Shown one piece after another: positions 16,548 through 25,357 of a stretch of DNA of 64,000 bases. The stretch comes from Gilliamella sp. wkB178. Its GTDB lineage: Bacteria; Pseudomonadota; Gammaproteobacteria; Enterobacterales; Orbaceae. The position numbers and the translations under genes were made by a program. The notes under the pieces are model-generated. The model made no database searches. It was not told the DNA's origin and saw nothing but the letters and a program-made list of their open reading frames with translations. The DNA lies in NCBI RefSeq assembly GCF_001690705.1, contig NZ_LZGK01000011.1, positions 186,001 through 250,000 on the forward strand. Direction: 5' to 3'. Position 1 is the stretch's first letter. The number at the start of each line of letters is the position of its first letter.

Positions 16548-17567
16548 CTATTGTATAACTTTCATCCCAAAAACACGATCCAAAAATTGCACCAACAACA
16601 ATATTTGCGATCCGTGTTTTTGTTCCCATTCTTCAACGTTTTTATGTAATTCATTATGATGTTTTCTGCACAACGGTATTGTGAATATATCGTGGGCCTT
16701 TCCTCCCATCTTGCCTTGACCATAACCAATTATATGATGCGGATCGTCAGATTGTTGCCCACAACATACGCAAGGTTGCGTTTTTACCCACTGTAAGTAT
16801 TTAGTTGATTCCCATCGTTTCATTTTTGGCCGTAACATAAATGATTCTGGCGATTCAGGATCCACTGTTATTGTTTTAATTGTTTTTTCTAATTTCTGTA
16901 GATGTTGGTATGCTCGGTTAATTTCATTTATTAGCCTCGGGCCGGAGCGATCATCACTCGCAATTAAATCAGATTCTTTATAAACCGACTGTATTTGTTC
17001 AATCGGGCGATTATGTAATAATCTGGCCATACTCTCTGGTATGTATTCATATAGATTATTAATGACAGACCACCATGCTAACTCTTGTATTGATAATTGA
17101 TGATTATTTCCAAGTTCCAACTCTTTAATAATGCAATCAATAAGAAATGACTTTAAATTTCTATTAGCGATAGTTTTTATTCTATCGTCAATAACTAAGT
17201 CTTTATTATGATGCCAACATATGTGTATTGCTGAATTTCCTATTTTTTCATTAACAAACTCATGATAACAATACTTTCCGTCTTTCAGTTGGCAATTAAA
17301 ACGATTATTTAACCATTTGTCGAAACTATATAAATTCTTCAATTTATTAACTACAGCGTCATGTAAGATAAATGGATCTATATATTTATTTGTTAGCAAC
17401 GGCTGGGCATTTTGAATAATACCTGACTTGGTACCTGAGTGTTCATCCTCTGTTTGAGAAATTATAATACGATTGCCGGTACTCAGTTTTTTTAATAACT
17501 CGGTACCAGGTTTTAAAATAATAAGCCCAAGTTCAGGCTGATAGTACGGCGTGAGTATTGCTTTCAT
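16548..17567 (-). CDS. DUF968 / HNH-fold nuclease-like protein
   Basis: 339 residues. The C-terminal 95 residues are a DUF968 domain: KMKRWESTKYLQWVKTQPC, VCCGQQSDDPHHIIGYG, then IPLCRKHHNELH, giving a CxxC...HH...CxxHH HNH-like metal site. The N-terminal part starts ILTPYYQPELGLIILKPG and is shared by long phage DUF968 proteins. Such genes sit in the nin region near RusA and may process recombination intermediates. It overlaps KilA-N by one base. Confidence 0.8.
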   Translation of the reverse strand: MKAILTPYYQPELGLIILKPGTELLKKLSTGNRIIISQTEDEHSGTKSGIIQNAQPLLTNKYIDPFILHDAVVNKLKNLYSFDKWLNNRFNCQLKDGKYCYHEFVNEKIGNSAIHICWHHNKDLVIDDRIKTIANRNLKSFLIDCIIKELELGNNHQLSIQELAWWSVINNLYEYIPESMARLLHNRPIEQIQSVYKESDLIASDDRSGPRLINEINRAYQHLQKLEKTIKTITVDPESPESFMLRPKMKRWESTKYLQWVKTQPCVCCGQQSDDPHHIIGYGQGKMGGKAHDIFTIPLCRKHHNELHKNVEEWEQKHGSQILLLVQFLDRVFGMKVIQ

Positions 17568-18364
17568 TATGCAGCTTTTGTGTTTTGCATTAATTTTAAT
17601 AACTCTTTGAAACGGCTATCATAAAAATGAGGTTGTGTTTCCCTTGGATTGTTCGGTGAGGTCAAATTTTTACCATACATTAACCCATATGGTGTTATTG
17701 ACCAAAATTCTTTCATCACATCTTTTTTTGTGCTTCTTCTTTGATTCCGCACGACCACACCCAATTCCTTTAATAAAGCGTATGCCATAGTGATATTAAT
17801 TGGAACATTGTACTTTTTAAGTAAATGAGTTAGAGAATAAGATGTTCGGCTAGAACCATCTACCGAATCACTAGGCGCATCAACTGCATAACTTGGTAAT
17901 AAATTAGGTAACCCAGCTAATTTTTGTAATTGTTGATATGCTTGAAGTTTAGATGAATTAGATAGATTTAACAGTTTTGCTGATGATTCAAGAATTGATA
18001 TTCCTGCATTAATATTATCAACTACTGATGGACTTTTAGAAGTGACACTATTTCTAAAAACTTGATAGACTTTAACTTCAAAAGATGGTTCTATCCATGC
18101 AGCATACCGAATTGCAATAAGTTCATGAGCATAAGTTCCTTGAAAAACTCCGCCCTTATATGTTTTAACCGATGCGACATTTATCGCATCGCTTACACTT
18201 TGCACAAAAGATTGGGCGCTCTTAGATTTTAAAAATTCGGATGGCCTTTGTGATTCATTTGCTTTACCTGCAACAATTGCTGCTTTATGCAAATCATTTA
18301 AAGAATAAAATTGATCTTGATCTTGACGGATAAAAATACCATCAATAGAAATTAGTTGATTCAT
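17567..18364 (-). CDS. KilA-N domain protein
   Basis: 265 residues. Residues 1-110 form a KilA-N DNA-binding domain (FYSLNDLHKAAIVAGKANESQRPSEFL, then THELIAIRYAAWIEPSFEVKVY-like segment). The C-terminal part (about 165-250) is a separate phage regulatory-type domain (LLKKYNVPINITMAYALLKELGVVVR). Such two-domain proteins act as antirepressors or early regulators. The leader holds hairpin H2 and GTGGAGTAATAGGAG before the ATG. Confidence 0.85.
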   Translation of the reverse strand: MNQLISIDGIFIRQDQDQFYSLNDLHKAAIVAGKANESQRPSEFLKSKSAQSFVQSVSDAINVASVKTYKGGVFQGTYAHELIAIRYAAWIEPSFEVKVYQVFRNSVTSKSPSVVDNINAGISILESSAKLLNLSNSSKLQAYQQLQKLAGLPNLLPSYAVDAPSDSVDGSSRTSYSLTHLLKKYNVPINITMAYALLKELGVVVRNQRRSTKKDVMKEFWSITPYGLMYGKNLTSPNNPRETQPHFYDSRFKELLKLMQNTKAA

Positions 18365-18424
18365 TTAGAATACTCCTATTACTCCACTGTGTTAAATATC
18401 CAACCATGTTGGACATTTCATAAG

Positions 18425-18446
18425 TTACCAGTCTGCACTCTGGTAA
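18425..18446 (-). promoter_or_regulatory. Conserved-loop RNA hairpin H2 (KilA-N leader)
   Basis: Minus-strand stem TTACCAG / CTGGTAA with loop AGTGCAGA, 60 bases upstream of the KilA-N start. Compared with H1, an A:T pair is replaced by C:G, a compensatory change that argues for pairing. Confidence 0.65.
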
Positions 18447-18504
18447 TCATTACTATATAAAATAACATCCATATTATCAATGCTGTTTTTTATAACATTC
18501 ATAT

Positions 18505-19236
18505 CTAATTTAATTTATTAATTAATTTTTTAATTTTACCTATTAAATTAATGTGCCAATTTATAACAATATCAATTTTTCCATCTTCTGTATAAAGTCT
18601 AATTCCATCTTGAGAACATATGGAATTTGGTATTATCTTGCTCCACTTTTTACCCATTAAAGATACATTTTCTGGTATATGAAAAATGCCTGTAATCATC
18701 CATAAATCTTCAGCACATTTAGTAATACCATCTACACCAATATACATAGGCATCTCAAAGCCTAAACTATCAGTATTTGCAACTCGGAAAAAATGCTTTT
18801 TAGGTAAGGTTCTTGAAAAGATAACAGCTGGAAGCGGATAACGAATGCAAAGAGAACCCAATTTTTCTAAATTATCTCCTAATACGCTTACAGGAACATT
18901 ATAATTTTTAGTGTTAATAGATTTAGCTGAAGGAGAACGTCCCGACGGCATATCTTCAAGATATACAATACCCACAAGATTTTTTTGTTCAATACAGCAA
19001 CGATTATAAGTATATTCAGCAACTATTTTATAAAAAGTAGTTAATTCTGTTTCCGATAACTGGCTTAAATTATAACGCTCCAAAATAGCTTTTTTATTAG
19101 GTGAATCAAAAATTGAAAAACCTTTAGTTATTGTCACATCAGATAATGTTTCTCTATAACCAAACCGATCTACTAATGACCAAAAAAGCCAAGCAGCAAT
19201 ATCTTCAATGATCCTATTGTTTTGCTCTTTTTGCAT
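18505..19236 (-). CDS. Unrecognised early protein
   Basis: 243 residues starting MQKEQNNRIIEDIAAWLFWSL. No membrane segment or signal peptide is seen. Features are a YNRCCIEQKNLVGIVYLEDMP stretch, a FSRTLPKKHFFRV stretch and a lysine-rich end (LIGKIKKLINKLN). It lies between RusA and KilA-N within the early operon. No family is recognised. Confidence 0.55.
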   Translation of the reverse strand: MQKEQNNRIIEDIAAWLFWSLVDRFGYRETLSDVTITKGFSIFDSPNKKAILERYNLSQLSETELTTFYKIVAEYTYNRCCIEQKNLVGIVYLEDMPSGRSPSAKSINTKNYNVPVSVLGDNLEKLGSLCIRYPLPAVIFSRTLPKKHFFRVANTDSLGFEMPMYIGVDGITKCAEDLWMITGIFHIPENVSLMGKKWSKIIPNSICSQDGIRLYTEDGKIDIVINWHINLIGKIKKLINKLN

Positions 19237-19243
19237 TCAGTTT

Positions 19244-19603
19244 CTATGCTTCAATTAATTTTATATTGATTAATAATTTACCATTTTTTATAGGATCATA
19301 CCAATCGGATTCAATTCGTTTGATCTGACTATCATCAACCCAAACACCTGCAGTTGTAAGAGAATCAAACAAAGCCTTAAAGCAATTGTCCATATCACGT
19401 CGAATGTTGTTAGGTGGGTAAAACTCAATTTTAACAGCTACATTACCAGTAATTGGTACCGGCTTCTTTTTTAACTGATCATAAACTGCATAAACAACAT
19501 CATTCTTATACTTGCGCCCTTTTGCACTTAATAACGTTCTTCCTTTTAAATTACGCCAATATGTGTTCATTGAGGGCGGAAATGGTAATACTAAATTTAT
19601 CAT
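19244..19603 (-). CDS. rusA: RusA-like Holliday junction resolvase
   Basis: 119 residues. The RusA signature is complete: LPFPPSMNTYWR near the start, KIEFYPPNNIRRDMDN with the catalytic aspartates, NCFKALFDSLT and GVWVDDSQI. It cuts four-way junctions made during phage recombination or replication. It overlaps the preceding gene by four bases. Confidence 0.93.
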   Translation of the reverse strand: MINLVLPFPPSMNTYWRNLKGRTLLSAKGRKYKNDVVYAVYDQLKKKPVPITGNVAVKIEFYPPNNIRRDMDNCFKALFDSLTTAGVWVDDSQIKRIESDWYDPIKNGKLLINIKLIEA

Positions 19604-19854
19604 TTTTTACCTTTCTTTTTGGCAGGTATATCTCGCCATGTCATTTTTGGTTTTCTTGGCAATAGCTCCCGAATTAAGTTGTTTATCCTTTTTGTCGATT
19701 TTTTGGTTAACGAGAAAGATACGGATACATCAACAGGATTAGAAAACCCTTCTATCTTGTCATTTGTAAATAAAACTGGTAACTCTATTGAGTTAATTGT
19801 TACATCTATTTCTTTACCTTCAATTAATATCTTCATCTCTGTTGGATCGATCAT
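19600..19854 (-). CDS. Unrecognised small early protein
   Basis: 84 residues starting MIDPTEMKILIEGKEIDV, with a strongly basic C-terminus (LLPRKPKMTWRDIPAKKKGKK). Coupled by four-base overlaps to both neighbours. Possibly nucleic-acid binding by composition; no family recognised. Confidence 0.55.
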   Translation of the reverse strand: MIDPTEMKILIEGKEIDVTINSIELPVLFTNDKIEGFSNPVDVSVSFSLTKKSTKRINNLIRELLPRKPKMTWRDIPAKKKGKK

Positions 19855-20033
19855 TGTTTATTTGCATTTTCCCTTCTCTGTTGCACTGCCTTTAAAAGCC
19901 ATCCTTGAAATGCTGACTCCGTGTTTTTTCTCAAATAGTTACCTTTACGATCCTTTCTTAAGTGAGTATCAGGAAAACCATTTTTGCGCATAACAGATTC
20001 AAACTCTATGCGCTCACCTGGTATATTCAACAT
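19851..20033 (-). CDS. Small early nin-region-type protein
   Basis: 60 residues from the ATG at 20033 (MLNIPGERIEFE). The motif SAFQGWLLKAVQQRR resembles the C-terminal helix of small early proteins in many lambdoid phages. Its GGGAGG lies inside the end of the upstream methylase gene. Function unknown. Confidence 0.55.
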   Translation of the reverse strand: MLNIPGERIEFESVMRKNGFPDTHLRKDRKGNYLRKNTESAFQGWLLKAVQQRRENANKQ

Positions 20034-20035
20034 GA

Positions 20036-22750
20036 TTAAGCTACCTCCCTGACAACACATAATTCTGGCATGTTAGCCCTTACAAGAGCCTCGGCAAAAG
20101 GTGGTGGTACCGCATTACCACATCTAGCAACTTGTGCTGATTTTATATATTTTTTGCCTTTATAATCGCGATCAAATATATACCAATCAGGAAACCCCTG
20201 AGCCTTATAAAGCTCATTCGGTTGTAACATACGCATACCAATATCAACTATTTGATAATTAACACCATGAATAGTTACCAACCCAAACCGATCTTTTGAT
20301 GTTACTGTGTGAAGTGGTTCATCGAGACTTGGGCACTCTTTTTCATTACCGTAGTATTTAAGTAAAAAGGCATTAACTTGCGCTAAATGAGCACCACTGG
20401 TCGTGATTGTTGGTACTGGTTTATCAAGCATACGACCATCTTTACAAAATCCGCGTAACTCCATTAAATGGGATGTAACTAATGCATTATGATCGGTTGC
20501 TGTTACTGTGTGTACCGGTTCTCTAATATCAGATCCTGCACCAGTATAATTACCACCAAAATGCTTGGCTAAAAAACTAGCTACCACCGCATAGAGTGGA
20601 TTTGTATCAATTGTTTTAATTGGAGATTCTAGATCTTGACCTCTCACTTCACTACTATTACGTTCCGTGTGATATTGGATAATTGTAGGACTAACTAATA
20701 AATGCTCTGTTTTGGTAGTGATGGTTGTTAATGGCTTGTCAATATCATAAGACAGACGATCACCACCAAACCCTGTTTGACCTATTCTCACAATAAATGG
20801 ATTTGGATTATCAATAACAAATCGTTTAATTCCCCTAGCGATGCGTTTCATTGTATTTTCAGCTAAAGGCTTTTTGCGGTTAAAAATACTACGGCAAGGA
20901 ATAGACCAATCAATACAATCTGCAGCAGTGAGATATGGCAATAATTTACCACTTTTAACATCATCTGAATTTGGATCGCCGTGCGTAGCTTCAGGCCAAA
21001 CTATTGGTTGCCCATCACAACGCATTACCATAAAAAACCGTTTTCGAATTGTAGGTGCTCCGTAGTCACATGCTTTTAATTCAGTAAATTCGACATCATA
21101 ACCAAGTCCTTTGATTAGTCGTTCTACCTCAGGCCCATTTCGATCAAACCCTAAAACCTCACTCACTTCATCTAATGCAGGATCTTCTCTATCAACACCT
21201 GTACTTAACATTTCAACAAACGAAAAAAAGGTTTCGCTTTTATTATCTGGATCAGGAACTTCTTGACCACGTTCATTAAAAATAGTTGGTCCCCAAGTTT
21301 TAAACTCTTCTACATTTTCAAGCATCATCACGCGAGGACGTTTAAGCAAAGCCCATCGAATAACAATCCATGCAAGACCTCTTATATCTTTTCTTACTGG
21401 TGTTGAACCTCGAGCTTTTGAAAAGTGAGTACAATTATGAACAATGATTCCTTCCGCCACATAACTTTCATCATCTTCAACACTAATATTGTATACTTCA
21501 CTTTTTTTGTTCAACGTACGGTTATTTTTTATTGCACTCCATTCCAAACCGCCTTCCGTAAATGTTTGCTTATGTGATCCACAAATTCTAGAACGCCATT
21601 TAATTCTAAAAACATTATTAGTATTAACCTTCCGACCTTCAATAAAATTTGCGTGTTGTTCGCTTTGGTAAATTGTTGGTGTAAAGTTTAATGTTGATAA
21701 TAATTGTTTAATTCCAAATGCTAATTTTTTGGATATCGTAGTTATTTCATGACACGCTGAGCCATTTTTTAATACTTGCTTATGCCCGTCAGCTGACATA
21801 TATCCATCAATAAAAGCTTTTTTAAACTTATTACTAGCTCCAAACATCCATGCAGGAATAGATTTATTCAATGCACCATGTCCAAAATTGTCACGCAACC
21901 ATTTAACTAGAGCACGGTTATTTGCGGAAAATTGATAACCTGTTCTAACCTCACGACAATGCCAAGATAATTCATTATTAGATGCTCTCATTCCAGATCT
22001 TGACCACATATCAATTTTATCTTTTAGAAGATCATGTTTTTTTTGACCAAAGGAAAGAACTAACTCTCCTTTAGTATCGGTTAGCCTTGTCCAACCATCA
22101 CCGACATAAAGCCCAGCTAAAAACATCAATCTTTCATCTACAGGCAACCAATTCCCTTTAGCTGTATTTTCTAATTCAGGAATCAATATACTAGGTATAT
22201 TTCTTGGTGTCGACCAATAGCAGTCTTTACCGATAACAGATGATGGAGCAAACTCAGGATCAGAATAAACATGGTCATAATTACGTTTATTGTTATTCCA
22301 AACACGCCCTTTACGTTTTATATAAAACGGATGCTCGGGACTGCATTGGATGCCATAATGCCCATGCCCACTTAGTTCAATAAGTGGTTTAATGGCTTTA
22401 TTTGTATCAGTAACCTTTTTCCATCTTTGTTTATGAGTTAGGACGTAATCACCAATAGATATAGATTCAATTTCTTTGTACCCTTTATCCGTTAAAATTA
22501 AAGTACCTGCAGGGAAGCAATCAGGACTAAACCACGCTAATCCCACTGGATGCCCTGCTGTAGCCACGATTGGATCGACATCAAAAACAGATTCACAATA
22601 ATGTAACGTGTTGGGATGATTAGTTTCATGCATTGCAATAGCATTCTGATCATGATTGATAGCTATATCAACACTGCGACCGATCGCAAGTTCAATACCA
22701 GTAGAAGCCCCACCCCCACCTGCAAAATTATCAACTATTAATTCGCGCAT
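20036..22750 (-). CDS. DNA (cytosine-5) methyltransferase interrupted by an intein
   Basis: 904 codons; the mature methylase after splicing would be 542 residues. Methylase motifs: I (VDNFAGGGGASTGIELAIG), IV split as FSPD | intein | CTHFSKARG, VI (MLENVEEF), VIII (YGAPTIRKRFFMV), IX-X (NELYKAQGFPDWY, then ARCGNAVPPPFAEA). Residues 78-439 are an intein whose +1 residue Cys440 is the catalytic nucleophile, so no activity is possible before splicing. The gene is coupled to the adenine methylase upstream by a 13-base overlap. Confidence 0.92.
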   Translation of the reverse strand: MRELIVDNFAGGGGASTGIELAIGRSVDIAINHDQNAIAMHETNHPNTLHYCESVFDVDPIVATAGHPVGLAWFSPDCFPAGTLILTDKGYKEIESISIGDYVLTHKQRWKKVTDTNKAIKPLIELSGHGHYGIQCSPEHPFYIKRKGRVWNNNKRNYDHVYSDPEFAPSSVIGKDCYWSTPRNIPSILIPELENTAKGNWLPVDERLMFLAGLYVGDGWTRLTDTKGELVLSFGQKKHDLLKDKIDMWSRSGMRASNNELSWHCREVRTGYQFSANNRALVKWLRDNFGHGALNKSIPAWMFGASNKFKKAFIDGYMSADGHKQVLKNGSACHEITTISKKLAFGIKQLLSTLNFTPTIYQSEQHANFIEGRKVNTNNVFRIKWRSRICGSHKQTFTEGGLEWSAIKNNRTLNKKSEVYNISVEDDESYVAEGIIVHNCTHFSKARGSTPVRKDIRGLAWIVIRWALLKRPRVMMLENVEEFKTWGPTIFNERGQEVPDPDNKSETFFSFVEMLSTGVDREDPALDEVSEVLGFDRNGPEVERLIKGLGYDVEFTELKACDYGAPTIRKRFFMVMRCDGQPIVWPEATHGDPNSDDVKSGKLLPYLTAADCIDWSIPCRSIFNRKKPLAENTMKRIARGIKRFVIDNPNPFIVRIGQTGFGGDRLSYDIDKPLTTITTKTEHLLVSPTIIQYHTERNSSEVRGQDLESPIKTIDTNPLYAVVASFLAKHFGGNYTGAGSDIREPVHTVTATDHNALVTSHLMELRGFCKDGRMLDKPVPTITTSGAHLAQVNAFLLKYYGNEKECPSLDEPLHTVTSKDRFGLVTIHGVNYQIVDIGMRMLQPNELYKAQGFPDWYIFDRDYKGKKYIKSAQVARCGNAVPPPFAEALVRANMPELCVVREVA
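21434..22519 (-). mobile_element. Mini-self-splicing element: full-length intein with LAGLIDADG endonuclease
   Basis: Residues 78-439 of the host protein (362 residues). Block A is CFPAGTLILTDKG, block B is IQCSPEHPFYI, the DOD/LAGLIDADG helices are FLAGLYVGDG and FIDGYMSADG, block F is VYNISVEDDESYVAEG and block G is IIVHN followed by Cys440. Both dodecapeptide motifs look intact, so homing activity is plausible. The insertion point is exactly at the catalytic Cys of motif IV. Confidence 0.93.
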
Positions 22751-23493
22751 TGTTTACCCTCCATTCTATTGACCAAAAACTTTGTAGCGTCATATATTTG
22801 AGCAGAAGGCAACCGGTATATAATCATTTTATTAATGCTTTGCTTAACTTTTATTTGCAGATCAGGACTTAAATTGTTTGCATATTCAACCGAGTTAAAA
22901 ATAGAGTTAACTTCTTTTGGCCAGACTGTAGCTACTTTAGGATCTGGCAAAGTATCTTTAATTTTTTCATAAGTTTTGTAAATTTCATCCCGACCAACAA
23001 ATGAAACCTTGCAATCACCAAACCCACGAGGATTGATTACTGCAAATAATGAGCCTCGATTATTACCATCGATTTTTTCCTGAGTTTCAGCACACACAAA
23101 TGAAATTCGCCCATTTACAATAAAAATAATTTCATTTGCCAATTTGCGTAATTCATCAAACCACTCAACAGAAGTGTCTACTGGTAACAGCATCACAGTA
23201 CCTACGCCATGATCGGCTGCTTCTTTCGCTTTTTTAATCCAAGGCAAAATTTTAGAATATGGCGGATTACAAAATGCATAACCACTTTTTAGGTGTGACC
23301 ATCCATTTAACAGCGAATCATAAGACTCAGTTAAATAATTTAGATGTAGATGATTGTTATCACTAGCTGCAACATCACAGACAAAACTAAATCGAGTATT
23401 TAAATATTCGTATAACTCGATTGGAGTTTGCCAAAAATCTTTTATATTAGGATTTGTTTTGCTTTTTGAATGTTTATAATCACGTTTAGCCAT
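22738..23493 (-). CDS. Phage DNA N6-adenine methyltransferase (Dam-type, PF05869)
   Basis: 251 residues. Family pattern: DFWQTPIELYEYLNTRFSF near the start, CDVAASDNNHL, FCNPPYSKILPWI carrying the NPPY catalytic motif, then VMLLPVDTSVEWF and NRGSLFAVINPRG. It methylates adenine in DNA and probably gives anti-restriction protection. About 60 C-terminal residues (SIFNSVEYANNLSPDLQIKV onward) extend past the usual domain end. Confidence 0.9.
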   Translation of the reverse strand: MAKRDYKHSKSKTNPNIKDFWQTPIELYEYLNTRFSFVCDVAASDNNHLHLNYLTESYDSLLNGWSHLKSGYAFCNPPYSKILPWIKKAKEAADHGVGTVMLLPVDTSVEWFDELRKLANEIIFIVNGRISFVCAETQEKIDGNNRGSLFAVINPRGFGDCKVSFVGRDEIYKTYEKIKDTLPDPKVATVWPKEVNSIFNSVEYANNLSPDLQIKVKQSINKMIIYRLPSAQIYDATKFLVNRMEGKQCAN

Positions 23494-24181
23494 TTTTACG
23501 ACTCCGTTCTGATCTTATTCTTTTCCACAATTTTTTTACTTCTTGTGTTTCGTGGTATTGTGTTTTAACAACTGGTTCTGGTTTGTGTTCTATTTGAACT
23601 TTAATCTTTGGTATAACTTCACCGTTGCTTAATTTTTTAGCCCATTTATTAATTAATAAAGCGGCTCTTTGTTCTATTTCATATTCAGATTGGTTATATT
23701 GACGCATATGTTTTCTAAGGTCGGTGACAATCCAGTACATAACAGGTTTAGACCAAGGAAATTGTTCTGCTGTCTGACATGAGAAACCTATTTCAGCACT
23801 GTAGGTCCTAAACTCTTTCATAACCTGATCTACTGACGGTAATCCAAGTTCTTGAGCCATAGCTTCTTTGCACCACGCAACAAATTGACCAGGAGAAATG
23901 ATATATGGCTTATTTTGTTGACGTGCAAACTTCATTCCTAATTCAATTTGCCGTAATGTGGTTATTCCATTTTCAGCAAATGATAATAGCCATTGCTTTT
24001 TAAATGTATCTAGCTCCAACTGACTTTTAATTACTGTTGTTATTGCAGGGAAGTTTGCTTTCAAATCCAAAAATATTTGATTGAATTGCTTTTCAATTTC
24101 ATTAATGCCTTGGCTACGAGTTTTTGTAGGTTGTGATTGAAACACCAAACCATTGTTATATATTTCAGCTACTGATTTCAC
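23486..24181 (-). CDS. Replication protein P-like (helicase loader)
   Basis: 231 residues from the GTG at 24181, which overlaps the O stop (GTGA) and has GGAGG upstream; an upstream in-frame TTG at 24217 is less likely. The lambda P family core FKKQWLLSFAENGITTLRQIELGMKFAR and SPGQFVAWCKEA is clear. P delivers the host DnaB helicase to O at the origin. Confidence 0.88.
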   Translation of the reverse strand: MKSVAEIYNNGLVFQSQPTKTRSQGINEIEKQFNQIFLDLKANFPAITTVIKSQLELDTFKKQWLLSFAENGITTLRQIELGMKFARQQNKPYIISPGQFVAWCKEAMAQELGLPSVDQVMKEFRTYSAEIGFSCQTAEQFPWSKPVMYWIVTDLRKHMRQYNQSEYEIEQRAALLINKWAKKLSNGEVIPKIKVQIEHKPEPVVKTQYHETQEVKKLWKRIRSERSRKNG

Positions 24182-25134
24182 ATTGAACCTCCACCAGCCC
24201 AACCTGTACTCTCCCAATTTATTTGTGATTGGGATTTAGGATCAACTGAATGAAATCTATCCCAATGCTTACGTAGTTTTGTTGGACTCAAAATGTTTTT
24301 ATTCCAAAAATCATCTTGATTAGCTATTTTGAATCTACGACAAATTTCATGATGTGGCTTACTGAACTTGTCGCAAAGCACCTGAGTTCTCAACAACCGA
24401 ATATCATTGGCCCAATCAAACCAGTTTGGTACCTGTGCTGTGGGATTAGCTTCCACAATTTTGTTGAAAATATAGGATGCTGCTTTTAAATCGTCTTCTG
24501 TACCCCATTTTTTACCAACTGGTGTATAGATAAAAGCATCGGGATGTTTTGATAAAAATTGATTCAATTTTTCTTCCTCTTGCGAGTTTGAAAAATTCCG
24601 AGACATATTAATTAGGATCTGTATGTTAGTAATAGGATCTGTTATAGATTCGGTAATTTTCCCGAATCCATGGTTTCGGTAATTTTCCCGTTTCGATTCG
24701 GTAACTTTACCGAATGGGGGCGGTAACGGTTCCCCCTCTGATTCGGTAATTTTCCCGATTCGGGATTGCTCGGTTTCTTCACCATTTGGAAACAACAATT
24801 TGACTAATAGATCTTCATTAAAACGATAATGTGTTGTAGGTGTGCCATATGCCTTTTTTTTGCAAGTTTCTAAACTGGTACCAAGTAATAACTTCAATTT
24901 TTTAATTGAATATCTAACTTGATCAACTGTTAAACCAAGCTCGTCACCAAGTTCCTCATTTTTCTTCCAAAACCAACCATCATCTCTCATCCCCATACCA
25001 GACAAAAAAACAAGTTGAGCAAGCACAGCTGCAAGATTATAGTCCCCTTTGCAAAATGATATGTATGGGCGCGGTATGCTAATGTTATTCCGCTGTCCAC
25101 TCATTTGAGTAACTACGTCAAAAAGTCTACTCAT
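24178..25134 (-). CDS. Replication initiator O-like protein
   Basis: 318 residues. The N-terminal part (FCKGDYNLAAVLAQLVFLSGMG, KNEELGDELGLTVDQVRYSIKKL) is a winged-helix DNA-binding domain. The C-terminal part (KHWDRFHSVDPKS) resembles the segment that contacts P. The central region is encoded by the iterons of the origin (24647-24761), the same embedded-origin design as lambda O. Residues GKITESEGEPLP / GKVTESKRE / GKITESITD are the repeat's translation. Confidence 0.85.
   Translation of the reverse strand: MSRLFDVVTQMSGQRNNISIPRPYISFCKGDYNLAAVLAQLVFLSGMGMRDDGWFWKKNEELGDELGLTVDQVRYSIKKLKLLLGTSLETCKKKAYGTPTTHYRFNEDLLVKLLFPNGEETEQSRIGKITESEGEPLPPPFGKVTESKRENYRNHGFGKITESITDPITNIQILINMSRNFSNSQEEEKLNQFLSKHPDAFIYTPVGKKWGTEDDLKAASYIFNKIVEANPTAQVPNWFDWANDIRLLRTQVLCDKFSKPHHEICRRFKIANQDDFWNKNILSPTKLRKHWDRFHSVDPKSQSQINWESTGWAGGGSM
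24647..24761. repeat. Phage replication origin: four iterons inside O
   Basis: Four copies of a 21-22-bp near-palindrome with core ATTCGGTAATTTTCCCGAAT: 24647-24668, 24673-24694, 24695-24715 and 24740-24761. Copies 1, 2 and 4 share GGTAATTTTCCCG; copy 3 has GGTAACTTTACCG. They are the expected O-binding sites. Confidence 0.85.
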
Positions 25135-25289
25135 GAGTAAGACCTTCTAATCAGATCCCACAATTTTTCGACATATTGGTGGGTGACAGGTTGCCAATGA
25201 TTGTTTATCATGGCTTCATATTGAATGCCGGACGGCAAAAACCTACAACGCAATTGCGTTATAGAGCAAAATAGTGTTAAACTAGACAT
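25131..25289 (-). CDS. Small early protein before O
   Basis: 52 residues from the ATG at 25289 (MSSLTLFCSITQL), which follows GTGGAGTATTAGTCGC, the same ribosome-binding element used by the plus-strand arm genes; an ATG at 25319 is the alternative. The end HQYVEKLWDLIRRSYS overlaps the O start by four bases. No family recognised. Confidence 0.5.
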   Translation of the reverse strand: MSSLTLFCSITQLRCRFLPSGIQYEAMINNHWQPVTHQYVEKLWDLIRRSYS

Positions 25290-25322
25290 GCGACTAATAC
25301 TCCACAAGTGTTGTTGCAACCA

Positions 25323-25357
25323 GACCGATAGTGCTTCTGCAAAATTCGCTATCGGTC
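25323..25357 (-). promoter_or_regulatory. Hairpin H3 between the CII-like gene and the next gene
   Basis: Nine-bp stem GACCGATAG / CTATCGGTC with a 17-base loop containing TTTTGCAGA. It begins at the stop codon of the CII-like gene and precedes a GTGGAGTATTA element, matching the arrangement of the other hairpins, though the loop is longer. Confidence 0.5.
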
